35,185 bases of DNA, from contig MU619392.1 of NCBI GenBank assembly GCA_025201805.1, positions 29,844 through 65,028 on the forward strand. The letters run 5' to 3'. The position numbers and the translations under genes were made by a program. Positions 1 to 12,400 of this stretch are shown one piece after another. The notes under the pieces are model-generated. The model saw only the letters and a list, made by a program, of their open reading frames with translations, did no database searches and was not told where the DNA came from. This DNA is from Parasitella parasitica. Taxonomy: Eukaryota > Mucoromycota > Mucoromycetes > Mucorales > Mucoraceae. Every line of letters begins with the position of its first letter. Positions within the stretch are counted from its first letter, which is position 1.

Positions 1-47
1 CTTATATCGTGAATAGCCTTATATCGAACAGCCTTAAATCGAGCGGC
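1..47. repeat. Short tandem minisatellite, three diverged units
   Basis: Three successive units of 14-17 nt begin with CTTATATCG, CTTATATCG and CTTAAATCG and are followed by related GAATAGC/AACAGC/AGCGGC tails. It sits at the very edge of the window, next to the LTR fragment, so it may belong to the same decayed element or to the host DNA. No function is inferred. Confidence 0.5.
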
Positions 48-169
48 TACTGTACGCTTGTGTAAATTGGAGAATAAAGTCTCTGTTTCAAATCAAGAAG
101 GTTATTCCTGTAAGTAACACAGATCTGAGCACCAGGATAAAGGTTAAGGCTCTGTCAGATCAAAGACGT

Positions 170-381
170 GTAGCCCTTGCTGTATAACCTCATATCGTAC
201 CCTGTCAAGTAAATTGTCACTGTGAATTAGTCTTGTCAATTAGTAATCTAAATAAGTCACCATAAATTTATGTAGTTGTAAAAAGTATAAATAGCAGATG
301 CAATTTCGATCTTAAATAAAGTATCTTTAGTTTTCGTATCTCGTTAACCTTTAGTTTTTTTATTATCTTTTTGATCCAACA
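170..381 (+). mobile_element. LTR fragment (Ty3/gypsy-type, solo or truncated)
   Basis: Seen: a TATA box (TATAAATA, 286-293), then a polyadenylation-like AATAAA (315-320), then a sequence ending in CCAACA at 376-381, which is the order expected of LTR U3-R-U5 ending in CA. The bases after it, TTTTGGTCC (383-391), resemble a tRNA primer-binding site start, which places the body of a retroelement to the right; however no gag or pol is visible there. Positions 331-382 occur again, inverted and nearly identical, at 35134-35185, where the copy adjoins an integrase remnant. The left boundary is not determined; 170 is a guess. Family assignment rests on the integrase fragment beside the other copy. 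Confidence 0.6.
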
Positions 382-1812
382 TTTTGGTCCAAAAAAACAA
401 AATTTCGGTTTTTCTATTTTATCCTTTATTTTTCAACACAATTCACTTTGATCTTTGCACATTTAGATAGAGCTCCAACTCCTCCTGTATTAATATGTTG
501 TATTACGCTTGGAGACTTGTGACAAATTTTAGCATTAATATGCAACCAAAGTGTTTTGAAATTGAGTTTTTTTTGGGTAAGTGAGCCATTTAGAACAAAA
601 AAATGCGCTTGCTTCTATAACTTTAGCTGCATGGTCAACCAAAGGCTGTTGAGATACAACTGGTAAAATTTATCACATGATATCATATATTTACACATCA
701 GAATTACATATAATCGATGATAGGCTTGGATAAAGAGCAAAATGAAGTCTGTCTTATGCGCCGTCAAATCAGGCATGATCATCGCTATCTGAGCATTACT
801 TGATTTTCTTTGGGCGATGTGTCTATCAAAAGTTATGTGCAAAAACAGTTTTATTTTTCATATTCTATCATTAATATCAGATATTTGCTTATAACTTTTG
901 CTAAAATGACCATAGAACCATGATCTAAGTTGGAAAACTTGGCGTTGACTTGGCGCTACCTGACAACAACATTGGTATCCATGTTTTTATCGATATCTGT
1001 AAAGTTATCAGATGATGATATGAGGTATTTAACGCCTGATTAGATAATCAGGGACAGAGAGATAACCAAAGATATATTGTTAAGTTTATATACAAGGAGA
1101 TTATTATTAATAAGGGAAAGTGGGGAATTGCATAGGAAAGGTTTCTAGGAGAATGCGATGAGGAGATCTGACGAAGAAAACTCTTTTTGCTAGGCAAAAT
1201 GGTTTTATTTATACTTTTTGCGAGTTATCTTGTTCTCATTTCAGTGAACTAGAATTTATTCAATAATGTGGATCAATCAGGTGAGTATCTAGTGTGGATC
1301 AATAAGGTGATAGTTATAAGTGAATCAGTTAGGTAAGAATGACAATGTGGATCAGTTAGGCAAGAACGAGATGAATTGTCTTTTTGGAAATATATATAAT
1401 AGTTTTTGATTTATGCTTGACAGGTTCATGACAGATGAATAGCTTTACAGCACTATGATAAAATAATTATTACAGTTAATAGACGCCAATGGCTCTAATT
1501 AATATTATAGTTTTACTCGAATAATAAAAAGAAATCATTAGCAATAAAGCGGTTTAGAGTATATACATGGTTGACTGTTGGAAGGGAAAAATCCAGAGTG
1601 CGAAATGCTTAAAACTTATGTCCTCGGTTTTTACGCAAAAAAAAAAAAGGGTCTCTTCGTTAAAGCCTAGCTTTGCGATACCATTTTTACTTTGTGACGT
1701 TGAGCTACCTCCGAATCATTTTAATAAATGTTGTATCTTTGTCGGTCCTTCTCTATATCAACTTTTTCTACCTCTTCTCAGTTGCATATATAACATTTAA
1801 AACATAAAGTCA
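382..1812. other. Intergenic region upstream of exportin-1, no gene seen
   Basis: About 1.4 kb of AT-rich sequence between the LTR fragment and the exportin-1 start. Short open frames here show no family motifs. A degenerate tandem repeat lies at 1268-1365. The exportin promoter must lie in the right part, but I see no convincing TATA box or known operator. Confidence 0.6.
1268..1365. repeat. Degenerate tandem repeat, four units of about 26 nt
   Basis: Four units start at about 1268, 1293, 1320 and 1347 with the core GTGGATCAATCAGGTGAG or variants (GTGGATCAATAAGGTGAT, GTGAATCAGTTAGGTAAG, GTGGATCAGTTAGGCAAG). Spacing between units is 25-27 nt and the divergence suggests an old duplication. 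It lies about 450 bp upstream of the exportin-1 start codon. No function is inferred. Confidence 0.6.
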
Positions 1813-4800
1813 ATGGCAGAGTGTTTATCAGATCTCACTCAAGAATTTGACGTTGGTCTGCTGGATCAAGTTGTCGTTACCTTTTACTCAAGTACTGGCG
1901 ATGCTGTGAAGTGCTGAGACACTTTTTTTATGCATTGCAATCCTAACCGATAAATATAGAGACGAACAGCAGAAGAAATATTAACTCGGTTACAAGAAGA
2001 TGAGGAAGCATGGAACCGTGTCGATACTATTCTTGAGAAATCAACAGTACCTGAAACCAAGGTGAGTTTACAATGATGCATTTGAGTTCCACCTTTGATA
2101 CCAATATCATGCAGTTTATAGCTTTGCAGATCATGGATAAGTTTATACGGACACGGTGGAATACTTTACAGCCTGGAGTCAAGGATGGTAAGAGATAATT
2201 AAATCTAACTCGTCTGTCAACTTAATGTTCTTGAATTCAGCTACCCGAAATTTTATTGTCGACGTTATCGTCAAAGTGTCATCAGATGAAATTACATTTA
2301 AGAAGGAACACATTTTCGTGGGCAAACTCAACATGGTACTTGTTCAAGTGAGTTCTAGTTTCTCTTTATAAATGGTTCAAGTCATTTAGTAAAGTTTTCT
2401 TTCTTAGATATTAAAGCAAGACTGGCCTCATAATTGGCCATGTTTTATCCTAGAGATTGTTTCTTCCAGCCACGCAAATTTAACATTATGCGAAAATAAT
2501 ATGGCCATTTTGAAGGTTCTCAGTGAAGAAATTTTTGACTATTCCGCTGACCAAATGACACAACTAAAGACGTCTAACTTACGACAGTTGATGTGTAACG
2601 AATTTTCAGAAATATTCAAATTATGCAAAGAGATTCTTGAGAAGGCGACCAAACCAAGTTTAATCAAAGCAACATTAGACACTCTGTTGAGGTTTCTCAC
2701 TTGGATTCCTATCGGTTATATATTTGAGACAAATTTGCTTGATATACTTAAGAACGTTTGTCTTTTATTTTAATATATAGTGAATGCGCTGCCCTAACTC
2801 ACAGTTTTGTTAGATTTTCGAATCGCCAATGTATCGTAACTCAACACTTAAATGCTTGATTGAAATTGGAAGCCTTTCTGCAGTCAGCAATAATTACAGT
2901 CAAAAAATTATCATTTTATTCGCTCAAGTCATATCGACAGTGTACACTGTCATTCCTCCTCATATCGAGATTTCCACTATCTATGAAGAGAGCAGTGATG
3001 ACGACCAAGAATTTGTACAGAATTTAGCTTTGTTTTTGACGAGTTTTCTGTCTTCCCATTTGAGAAATTTGGAACAGTCTTCTGATAAACAAGCATTGCA
3101 AGCTTTACTGAACGCTCATTTTTATCTTCTTAGAATAACTCAAGTGCAAGATCGAGAAATCTTCAAAATTTGTTTAGAATATTGGGCTAAACTAGTTCGA
3201 AAACTCTTCGAAGAAAGTCTTGTACCACTACACTGTCAATCTCGATCTCGTAATCAAGACAATTTTAGCAAAAAGTGCATTACTTACGATAATGTATTAT
3301 CGAGATTACGTGTGATAATGATTGAAACAATGGCGAAACCAGAAGAAGTTTTGATTGTTGAAAATGAAGAAGGAGAACTTGTACGTGAGTTTGTCAAGGA
3401 AAGCGACACAATCGTCTTGTACAAGAGCATGAAAGAAGTGTTAGTTTTTTTGACTAATTTGGATGTTATTGATACAGCAAATATTATGAAAAAGAAATTA
3501 AAAAATCAAACGAGTGGCACGAAGTGGTCCCGGCAGGACATGAATCGATTATGCTGGGCTATTGGATCTATATCTGGTGCTATGCCCGAAGATTTTGAAA
3601 AGAGCTTCTTGATGGATGTCATTAAATATTTATTAGATCTTTGCGAAACAAATAGAGATAAAAATAACAAAGCCGCAATTGCCTCTAACATCATGTATAT
3701 AGTGGGTCAATATCCTCGTTTCCTGAAGACACATTGGAAGTTTCTCAGGATAGTCATTAATAAGCTAATTGAATTTATGCATGAAGCTCACGACGGTGTT
3801 CAAGATATGGCTTGTGATACTTTTCTTAAAATATCTCGAGAATGCAAAAGATGTTTTGTTACTACAAGTGTTGGGGAAGTTCGTCCACTTGTTGTTGAAA
3901 TCATTGAAAAAATTTCTCAAACTACATCCGAACTCTCCCCTCAACAAATCTATACTTTTTACGAAGCAGTTGCTTATATGGTTTTAGCAGAAATTGATAA
4001 AACTAGACAAGAGCAACTGATACACATGCTCTTGCAAATACCCAACGGATCATGGTACCAAATCATGGGCGACTGCAAGAATGGCATCGATGTTTTGAAC
4101 AATGCTGGCCAAGTTAAAGTATTATCACATGTGCTAAAGACAAATGTCTCTGTATGTGTGGCAATCGGACCAGGTTTCGTCAGTCAATTAGGCAAGATAT
4201 ATTCTGACCTATTGGCTTTGTACCGTGCTGCTGGTGTCATTGTGTCAGATTTGGAAATTGATCAAGGTAAACTTTTATGATGCGCACTTGTTAAAAATAT
4301 GGCTAAAATTTTTATGGTTATCGTAGGATTTGTTGCTGTGAGAACAACCAAAGTGCGCGCGTTAAGAAGTATCAAAAAAGATGTTCTTAAGTTGATTTAT
4401 GCTTTTATTGAAAATGCAACGGATTTAGCCTATGTTGCTGAATTCATGGTCAATCCCTTTTTATATTCAGTGTTATCCGATTACAAAAATACTATGGATA
4501 TTGCTAGAGATGCAGAGGTCTTAACTTCTTTAGCTATGATGATCACCAAATTAGGGGTAAACTATATGCGTCTGATCCATTGAATTGTACACTAATCGAT
4601 ATCAAGCCTTTAATGAAACCGTGTATTTCATTAGTGTTTGAAGCTACATTTGAACCTACTCTTAATATGATTACAGCGAATTTCATAGATTTTCCCGAGA
4701 TTCGAAGTGGATTTTATAAATTATTGAGGGCTGTCAACGCCAAGTGCTTTCCAGGTATATAGAGGTTATTCTTTGTTGAATGGTTTAGCTGACTTTTACA

Positions 4801-5526
4801 TAAATTCAACTTAGCTTTATTAGAACTTTCACCTGAACGATTCAAACTGTTTATCGATAGTATAATTTGGGGCTTCAAACATACAATGCGTGATATTGCA
4901 GACATAAGTCTTTACACATGTGAAGAGTTGCTTTTAAATGTTCGACAAACTGATGATATCAATGCCGGTGCATTCTTTCGATCATATTATCTCACTATTT
5001 TGCAAGACGTACTCTCTGTATTGACAGATTGTGATCATAAAAGCGGATTCAAAGGACAGACAGAAGTTTTGGCACAGCTGTTTCAACTAGTTGCTAATGA
5101 CTGCATCAAAATAACTTTGTTTGATACCTCTCAAACGACTGATCCCTATATGTCAAATGCTCAATTTTTGAATCAATATGTATCAGCCTTGCTTCAAAAT
5201 GCATTTCCACATTTAAAAAGGTAACCATCAACTAAGTATGCCACATAAATCTCCTCTAATTTACAAGAATTAGCAAACAAATTAAGAGTTTTGTTAAGGC
5301 CATGATGGAATACAACATTGTATTGCCAAAATTCAAGTTGGAAGTTCGAGATTTCCTTAATCAGCTGAAAGAATTTACAGGTGAAAATGCAGAGCTGTAT
5401 CTGGAAGAAAAAAAGGCCGAAATGAACGAAAAGAAAAGACAAGAGAAAGAGAAAGTTCTGCTAGTCCCTGGTGTGATCAAACCATCTGATTTGACGGTTA
5501 AAGAAGTAGATGTTTCGATCAAATGA
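1813..5526 (+). CDS. CRM1: Exportin-1 (CRM1), nuclear export receptor
   Basis: Karyopherin-beta that carries leucine-rich NES cargoes out of the nucleus with RanGTP. Exons: 1813-1905, 1960-2061, 2115-2187, 2241-2347, 2408-2755, 2814-4266, 4327-4556, 4607-4754, 4815-5220, 5274-5526; all phases match and give 1070 residues, against 1071 in human XPO1. Recognisable blocks run the whole length: LLDQVV at the N-terminus, RWNTLQPGVKDATRNFI (importin-beta N-terminal domain), LTWIPIGYIFET, LCWAIGSISGAM, ASNIMYIVGQYPRFL, HDGVQDMACDTF, FEPTLNMI, SIIWGFKHTMRDIAD and the C-terminal LEVRDFLNQLKEF helix. Cys518 in LLDLCET aligns with the leptomycin-B-reactive cysteine (human Cys528). The intron 4557-4606 uses an AAG acceptor after a CTAAT branch site. 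The start ATG gives the standard N-terminus length. Confidence 0.97.
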
Positions 5527-6668
5527 GAATGTAGGGCATTGTAATTACGCTTATGTTAGAACATAAAGAAATGCATATTCTCTATTTAAACAGATAAGCG
5601 CTGCTTATTATTATTATGAAGTTGGTGATGGAATAAAAAGCAAAATAAACAAGAACAAATAATCAGAGATTACACAGGGGCGCTTTCATTCATCTACTAT
5701 AATTCCAATGATTATAGTTTTGTTGATTTAATGCCTAAGATTAAATGTAAATTTATAAGAGCCATTGATCTGTATTATATTATTTAACGAATAACATTAG
5801 TAAACATCAAATTACGATTTGTAATATAGAAGAGATCATTGTCATTTTATTCAGTGCCAATTTTATTTTTTTATGAATTTCTTTAGCAAATGAATCGAAG
5901 TGGAATAGGGTGAAGCGGAGTCGAGCACCTGGTAATCGATCTAAAAGAATCTGGAACATTTCTATTTAAGACTAATTGCCGTTTTACAGACTAGGAGAAT
6001 TCTTTATGCATTGGATGCCAGTTTTTTGTACTATACTATACATTTGATGAAATTATAATACTACAAAAATCTATTTTAAGGTTGGGAAATGCAGCCCACA
6101 TCATACCATTATCATGATAATCAGTATTTCCATTTATTTATGAAGATTTTTAGTGTATATTCTAAACCATATATGTCAAACTACCCTGCATGCCACAAGA
6201 GAAAGATCTCATCTACGAACTGCAAAAAGTCACAGAAAAAATTTCTGTTCTAGTATAAATACTAAATGTGAGAACAACATGAGTCTTCTTCATCTCATCA
6301 ATAATACTCTTCATTTTTTTTTTATTCCTTTGTCTTATATTTCACAGTATAGGAATGAGTATTTATTCCAAGCACACCAATTCTTCGAATTCAAATCTTT
6401 AATCAAACAAATCCCTGTTATATACTTGCTATGCCAATAGATTATTATACAAATAATTTAGTCCGTTACTTGATCAGCTTACCTTTCCGGCTCCATTTCT
6501 CTAACTTTTGGCCTTGACATATATCACTTCCAAATCAACCTCCTAATTAATTAATTATTTCAACTATTTCTTATTCAAAAAAAACCTTCCAAAAACTTAC
6601 ATTTATTAGCACCTGACAATCCAGATTTTTTCCTATAAACCCTTATATTCAAACTCCCATATTTTGCA
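5527..6668. other. Intergenic region, exportin-1 to AdoMet decarboxylase
   Basis: 1.1 kb holding the exportin 3' UTR and the AdoMet decarboxylase promoter and leader. The stretch just before the start codon is pyrimidine-rich with a TATAAA-like sequence near 6635. A 95-codon open frame at 6153-6440 has no family motifs and is probably chance. I see no RNA gene. Confidence 0.5.
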
Positions 6669-8327
6669 ATGGCCTACAACTCGCTTCCTCAACCTCCTCC
6701 TGCTCCTCCTCCTGTCTCAGGAACGAATTATTCAGCCGAACATGGCTGCTTTGAAGGACCAGAGAAATTACTAGAAATATGGTTCTCTCCCACGCCTTCT
6801 TTTGGTCGTTTCGATGCCAACGGTGCAGATTCTTTATCAACATCTCTTACAAACTCTGATTCTGAAGAAGTATCAGATGAATCCAATCCAACCACTCCAA
6901 ATGAACCTCAAATGAATCTTTCTTTGGGATATTCTCAAGACCTCCGAACCGTGGAGCGCTCTTTATGGGACTCTATGCTCGCCACTGTCAAATGTACAGT
7001 TCTCAGTGTTGTCAGCAATGGGCATGTAGATGCTTATTTATTAAGGTAAATTTGATATACTGTATCTGTTTTTTTTTTCTTTTTATGCATCTAGGAACAT
7101 ATATTGTGTGTTTGCGTGCTGCTTCTTGGCTTATTTTTTAATCAAAACAAAAATCAATGTCGCTCATACCCAAATCTTCTTCCATTCTCCAGTGAGTCCT
7201 CCATGTTTGTATTTCCACACAAGATCGTGCTCAAGACTTGTGGTACTACCACTCTTCTCAAGGCTGTACCTTATATCCTGGAAATTGCAAAAACTCGTTG
7301 TGGATACGAAAGTGTCTATCGTTTATTCTATTCCAGAAAGTCGTTCATGTTTCCTGAAAAGCAACTAGGTCCTCACAGGAGTTGGGAAGAAGAAGTTAGC
7401 TATTTGGATAATCACTTTGGTAAGTCTATGATAAACACCTAAAAAGGAGGGAATCTAATACTGGGTTTAGACAATGGCGCTTCTTATGTCATTGGCAATA
7501 CAAACGCTGAAGAATGGTATCTCTATTTGACCTCACCCGCTACAACCCAGCATCAAAATCATCTTATTGAAAACTTGACTGATATGAGACAGTTGATAAA
7601 GGAAACTGAAGGTTTATCTTGGATGAGCAACTCTGTGGATGAATTTGCTCCTTGGAACAATACACCAAATATTGGTGAAACTAAATCACCAGTTGCTGCT
7701 GCTACTACCAATGCACCGGGACATCACAATGGTAATGGCAGTAACTTCTATCATAAAGCGTCCGCTGTTCATAGTTACCGTACATATGATGAAACTATTG
7801 AGATACTTATGACCAACTTGGACATGAAAGCCATGGAAGCCTTTTATCAACGTTGCGATGAGCCTAGTGGTCTTGTAGGAGGTAAACGTATTGATTCGGA
7901 AACTGGCCTCGATCAACTTTACCCAGAAGCCAATGTCGATTCTTACATGTTTGAGCCTTGTGGTTATTCTTGCAATGGGTTATCTGAAGATGGTTATTAT
8001 ACAATTCATTGTGCTCCTGAGGAACAGTGCTCCTATGCTTCATTTGAAACTACAATTCCTGTCAAACCTGTAGATACCCCTGGTAAGAATGGTCATGGCC
8101 ACGAGGAGGCTATTCGCAAACTTATTCGTCAAGTTGTGGATATCTTTCAACCTGGTTCCTTTACTGTTACTTATTTCGCTTCTCATTGTGACGTGAACCA
8201 ACAAGTTGATAATGTTAGTAGACTTGTACGTACTGTCGATCAGTTTGGTGGCTACAGACGTAAAGATAAAATTCTTCATGAATTTGAAGGTTATGACCTT
8301 ATTTTTGGTCATTTTACAAGACTTTAG
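6669..8327 (+). CDS. SPE2: S-adenosylmethionine decarboxylase proenzyme
   Basis: Pyruvoyl enzyme that makes decarboxylated AdoMet, the aminopropyl donor for spermidine and spermine. Exons 6669-7045, 7193-7419 and 7471-8327 give 486 residues. The chain self-cleaves within LLSESSMFV, between Glu127 and Ser128, and Ser128 becomes the pyruvoyl group. Other active-site elements are present: [12 protein letters not shown] near the N-terminus, Cys142 in KTCGTT, Ser368 in CGYSCNG, and His381 in YYTIHCAP. The first intron splits the Ser126 codon, directly before the cleavage dipeptide. It is longer than the animal enzyme (about 330) because of a proline-rich N-terminal tail ([13 protein letters not shown]), an acidic Ser/Glu-rich insert around residues 55-80, and inserts in the alpha chain; fungal enzymes are often long. 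I see no obvious uORF of the mammalian type. Confidence 0.96.
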
Positions 8328-8784
8328 TTTTACTTTCGATGTTCCATTTGAGCATCGCATATATGATTATACTCTTTTATTTCTCTCTATTCATACTTAT
8401 AACAATAAACAAAGACCTTTTAACTACAACACTTGATGATGGATACAAATTAGACAAACTTCTGCAGTACCAAATCAGTGTCGATGGGCTCTGGTTGGCA
8501 CGTAAAGCGTAAAAACTTGCGCGCTTTGTGTAACAACATCCTAAAATCCATGCAAATCATCTTAGCCTCCATAAAAGTGTGCCATGCTATTTCTTTCGTC
8601 AAGAATATTTGATGTTATGCATCTATAAGCACTCTTTATTAAATTTATAGATATATTACTGTCAGAACCTGACAAAATCACTGCGATTATTCAACCTCTG
8701 ATATTTTAATTGCAGCACCTTGCTATAAAAAGTTACCAGCAGAATACTTTGCTGGACCTTCTTTTCATTGAAACGCATACCATA
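8328..8784. other. Intergenic spacer, AdoMet decarboxylase to lectin
   Basis: 457 bp, same-strand genes on both sides. It must contain the decarboxylase polyadenylation signal and the lectin promoter. TTGCTATAAAAAG at about 8721-8733 is a good TATA box roughly 55 bp upstream of the lectin ATG. No coding sequence is seen beyond the out-of-frame extension of the upstream gene. Confidence 0.5.
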
Positions 8785-9438
8785 ATGGACGAGTTTCCCT
8801 CAGGATATTTTTACATCAAATCTCGTACCTCTGGGAAAGTGATTGATGGTAAATTTGATGATAGATTGTAAGTTGATATCTATTAACTCATGTACTACTT
8901 GTAGTCGACGGGGCATCCACAAAAGTAAGATATTTTGTTTATCAACGATATGACGATGGCTTAACAATTCGCAGAACGATGGGAAAATACTAATATGGAC
9001 ACCCAAGCACAACGACGATCGAGACAACCAACTATGGTATTATCAGGTATAAAAAAATCTCTGAAAAACTCTAGTATATGACATGTTGAATTAAACAGGA
9101 CAGTCCAGGATGGATTTATAGTGAATAAATGCTCAGGCAAAGTGCTGGATGTGCGAGGTGGCCCGCTTGCAGACGACGCTTGGATTTGTCAATACGATCG
9201 TAAAAAAATTAGCGAAGCTCAAAATCAACGTTGGGGGTATGAAGATGGATTCATTTATACGCTAGCAGACCCTCACATGGTGCTTGATGTGCGTAATAAT
9301 TCAACAGCAGACGGGACACGAGTGATATTACACCACAAAAAGTTTAGTTATGACAATATGGATCAACTTTGGGATTTGACACCTGCTGGTCAAGTGAGAG
9401 CAGAGAGAGAAGTTTTATTCGAAGCAGATTTTGAATAG
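8785..9438 (+). CDS. Small beta-trefoil (ricin-B-like) lectin
   Basis: Predicted intracellular carbohydrate-binding protein; no signal peptide. Exons 8785-8848, 8905-8924 (20 nt), 8975-9046 and 9109-9438 give 161 residues. Three internal repeats mark a beta-trefoil: GYFYIKSRTSGKVIDVDG...ILIW...DNQLWYY, then DGFIVNKCSGKVLDVRGG...QRWGY, then DGFIYTLADPHMVLDVRNN...DQLWDL. The repeated SGKVLDV and QxW motifs are typical of the Ricin_B_lectin families. The last intron must use the acceptor at 9108, not the nearer AG at 9098, to keep the frame into DGFIVNK. This is only the lectin fold; no catalytic toxin domain is present. The sugar bound is unknown. Its stop lies 21 bp from the stop of the convergent SHPRH-like gene. 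Confidence 0.88.
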
Positions 9439-9459
9439 CAATGATAATAAAGGGAGAAA

Positions 9460-12400
9460 TCAGTGCAATGCATATGTCTTATCGCTAGTAAAGCAACGAC
9501 GAAGATCATCATCATCGACAAACTCACCCCCACCGTCAGATTGCTTGCTCATTTGTGCTTTTTCAATATCTTTTGTTGCATTGTTATTTTTGTTGTGTGA
9601 ACGCTTGATATCATGAATGGCATGGATGCGTTCTTCAATAGTGTCTTGAACAATGTACCAATATACAGCTGTCTAAATGAAAAATGAGTATTTCTAGTAA
9701 TATGCTGTACAATCTTGTCCTTAGTTTTCGTACCTCTTCTGTTTGGCCAATGCGATGGATACGATTAATAGCTTGCTTCTCCAAGGACTCATTGATAACA
9801 GGTTCCACAATGAATGCTGTATGCGCTTCTACTAGTGTCAATCCACTTGACTGACTTTTGGCATCCAGCAAAATCACATTGATGTTGGGATCTTGCTGGA
9901 ATTTAGCTACTTTATTCTTGCTAGCAGCGGATCCAGCACCAGCATCGACAGTTGTGCATTGTATACCGTTCATATGAAGCCCGGTCTTGATCATAGTGAG
10001 AACTTTGGACCATTGAGAGAACACGACGCATTTCCCGTTGTTTTCAGTTTTGATATGCTTAATGTGTCGCACTATACTATCAATCTTAGCACCCTGACTG
10101 CTGCTAATATGCTGCCTTTTTATCTCTTTGATGAGTTTCTCGATTCTGTCGTCTCTTCTCGTGATCTTTACGGAGGTGATTTCCGTTGCGCTTCTGCCAT
10201 CAATACTATCAATGCCGTTGCGAAATTCCTCGGACTGATCTCTATCATGCATTACCATTTCATTATAAGATACTCGGTACCACTCGAAAGGTTTAACGGA
10301 TGAATTGCAGGTATGACATCTTCGACTTGTTTTGAACCACTGTACTCCACAATTGTAACAAGACGAATGTCCACAATACGTGATCATACCCTTTTCAATA
10401 GGGTCTTGGCAAATAAGACAATCCCTGGGCTTTCCCTTGCTACTTTTTCTCGTCTCTTGCTCCTCCACTAGGGCCTTGAAATACATATCTCGAGATTTGT
10501 TTTGAGATATGATTTCTGTCAGCTTTTCTGTTTCCGTATCAATCTTTTCGATTTCTCGCCGAGGATTATCACTCTGCCATTCGAGCAATGTATCAGAAAT
10601 AGATTGTAGATACTTGTAATAAGCAATTCTACTATTAAAGAGTTGAGTCAGTTTTTTGAGGTCGTTATCCAAATCTTCCACAAGTTTAGTTTGCGCTGGC
10701 ATCTTTGATCTGATATAAGCTTGCTCATCGTTCAAAATGCTGGTATTTTTTCGTCTGTTTACTTTGATTTTTCGTTTAATATCTCTGGATTGTACCTCAA
10801 CATCGCGAAGACACTCAACTTTGAAATTAGCAGGGGCCATTAATTGGTTTCTAAATGCCTTTTCGGCTGCTTCTATCCGAGTTGCTTCTTTGCTTTGAGT
10901 CTCTTTTTCTTCAGCGTCGTCGTTACCAAGAGCGATAATATCTGCCGAAACTGTGGTTCCATTAATGATGAATTTTCTATCCTGCAAGAGTGATTTATAA
11001 GCTGAAAGATAAATTTGGCAAATTTCTTGTTGTGCTAACGAATTATCGTATTCTTGGCCGGTAGCTTCTGCATTTTTATCGCCATCCACAAGGCTTTTCG
11101 TTAGAATAGGCATGATCTTTATGCGCAAATACAATATTTTTTCAAGTTGCTGATCTAGTATATAGCCTACGCCTTTCATGTTTTCTACTGTATTTAAATC
11201 CTCTTGTGTCTGGCGATGATCGACATACTCTGGTAAATTACCGTCTTCTTCCCTTGCGTTTACGATTGTTGAGAAATCCAATTCAAAATTTCGAGAACCA
11301 TACAGATAACCAGGATCATTGTTAATATTATTTGCAGCCCTGCGCATTTCGAATGTATGTGTCTTGACTCTGTCAGTATACGACTCTAATAAATCTCGCC
11401 GAATATCACCAGCTTTATTGTAGAAGTCAGTCTCCTTGTCTTCCAAACTCATGGCATGATAGACACCGGCCATGTAAAAATAATATCGGTGCAACAGTGT
11501 TTGCCATTTTGTATGGCTTTTGGACTCGGACATATCCAGTGTGTCCCTTACAGAGCTCCCTGCCTTTTCCAACACTTTTGCTTTAGCAAAGTATCTACGA
11601 CTATCCTCGCATCGAGCCTCCACCAATTCTTCCACATGTACTACATTTTCACTGTAAATTTCAATTGCCTTATGTAAGTCTCGTAGCACCTCAAACATTC
11701 CGCCTTTACTGAGCTTTAGCTGATAGTAGCCATACTGGTTATGATCCAGGTTAATCCCGGCCGTTTTAGCCATGTCGTGCAATACTTCGCTCATTGTCTG
11801 TACTCCATTTGTTGTTGTCTTTGATGATTTGAGCCGTAAAGATGTATTAGCAATCAAAGATGGATGAATACAGCCTTGCCGCAATGCCACCAACTACGTC
11901 GAGACTATTAGTAATACATATATATAACGTGTTCTGCAATGCATTTACCCAATTTCTCATGCGAGACCGTAGAGTATCTTTTGACTCTAAATTCAAGCTC
12001 CAATTATTGTTGTCTAGTTCATCTAATCCAATGTTACTTTTACACTCTCTCCAAAGATCGTCGTAATAATGCTGTTCAATTGTAGTGAATGGAAAGCGTA
12101 CCACATGGCGACTCTGTTTTGGAATGTGCACTTGATTCTCTAGTGAATGCTTTGTATTTCTTCTGATCGTGCTGCAGGCAAAATCATAGAATACTGACAT
12201 ATAGTTGGGATCGTGGCAGAAAGCAGCAAATATGTCGGGTGTCTTGATAATTGAAGGTGCAATTGAAATAAAGTCATAAAGGCCATGCAAATCGTTAAAA
12301 TCGCTCTTGATCGGTGTGCCTGTTACGGCCCAGGCATACCATCTGGGGATTTTCTTAGCTACTGCAACCACGGCTGATACATGGCCTTCTATCATTTGAG

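Noticed and set aside
6153-6440. 95-codon open frame upstream of AdoMet decarboxylase, considered as a regulatory uORF
   Set aside because: It lies over 200 bp upstream and is far longer than known AdoMet decarboxylase uORFs; no family similarity is visible.
8785-9438. Ricin-type toxin
   Set aside because: Only the carbohydrate-binding beta-trefoil is present; there is no RNA N-glycosidase or other toxic domain.
9893-10303. 136-codon plus-strand open frame
   Set aside because: It is antisense to the well-supported helicase C-terminal and RING exon of the SHPRH-like gene.
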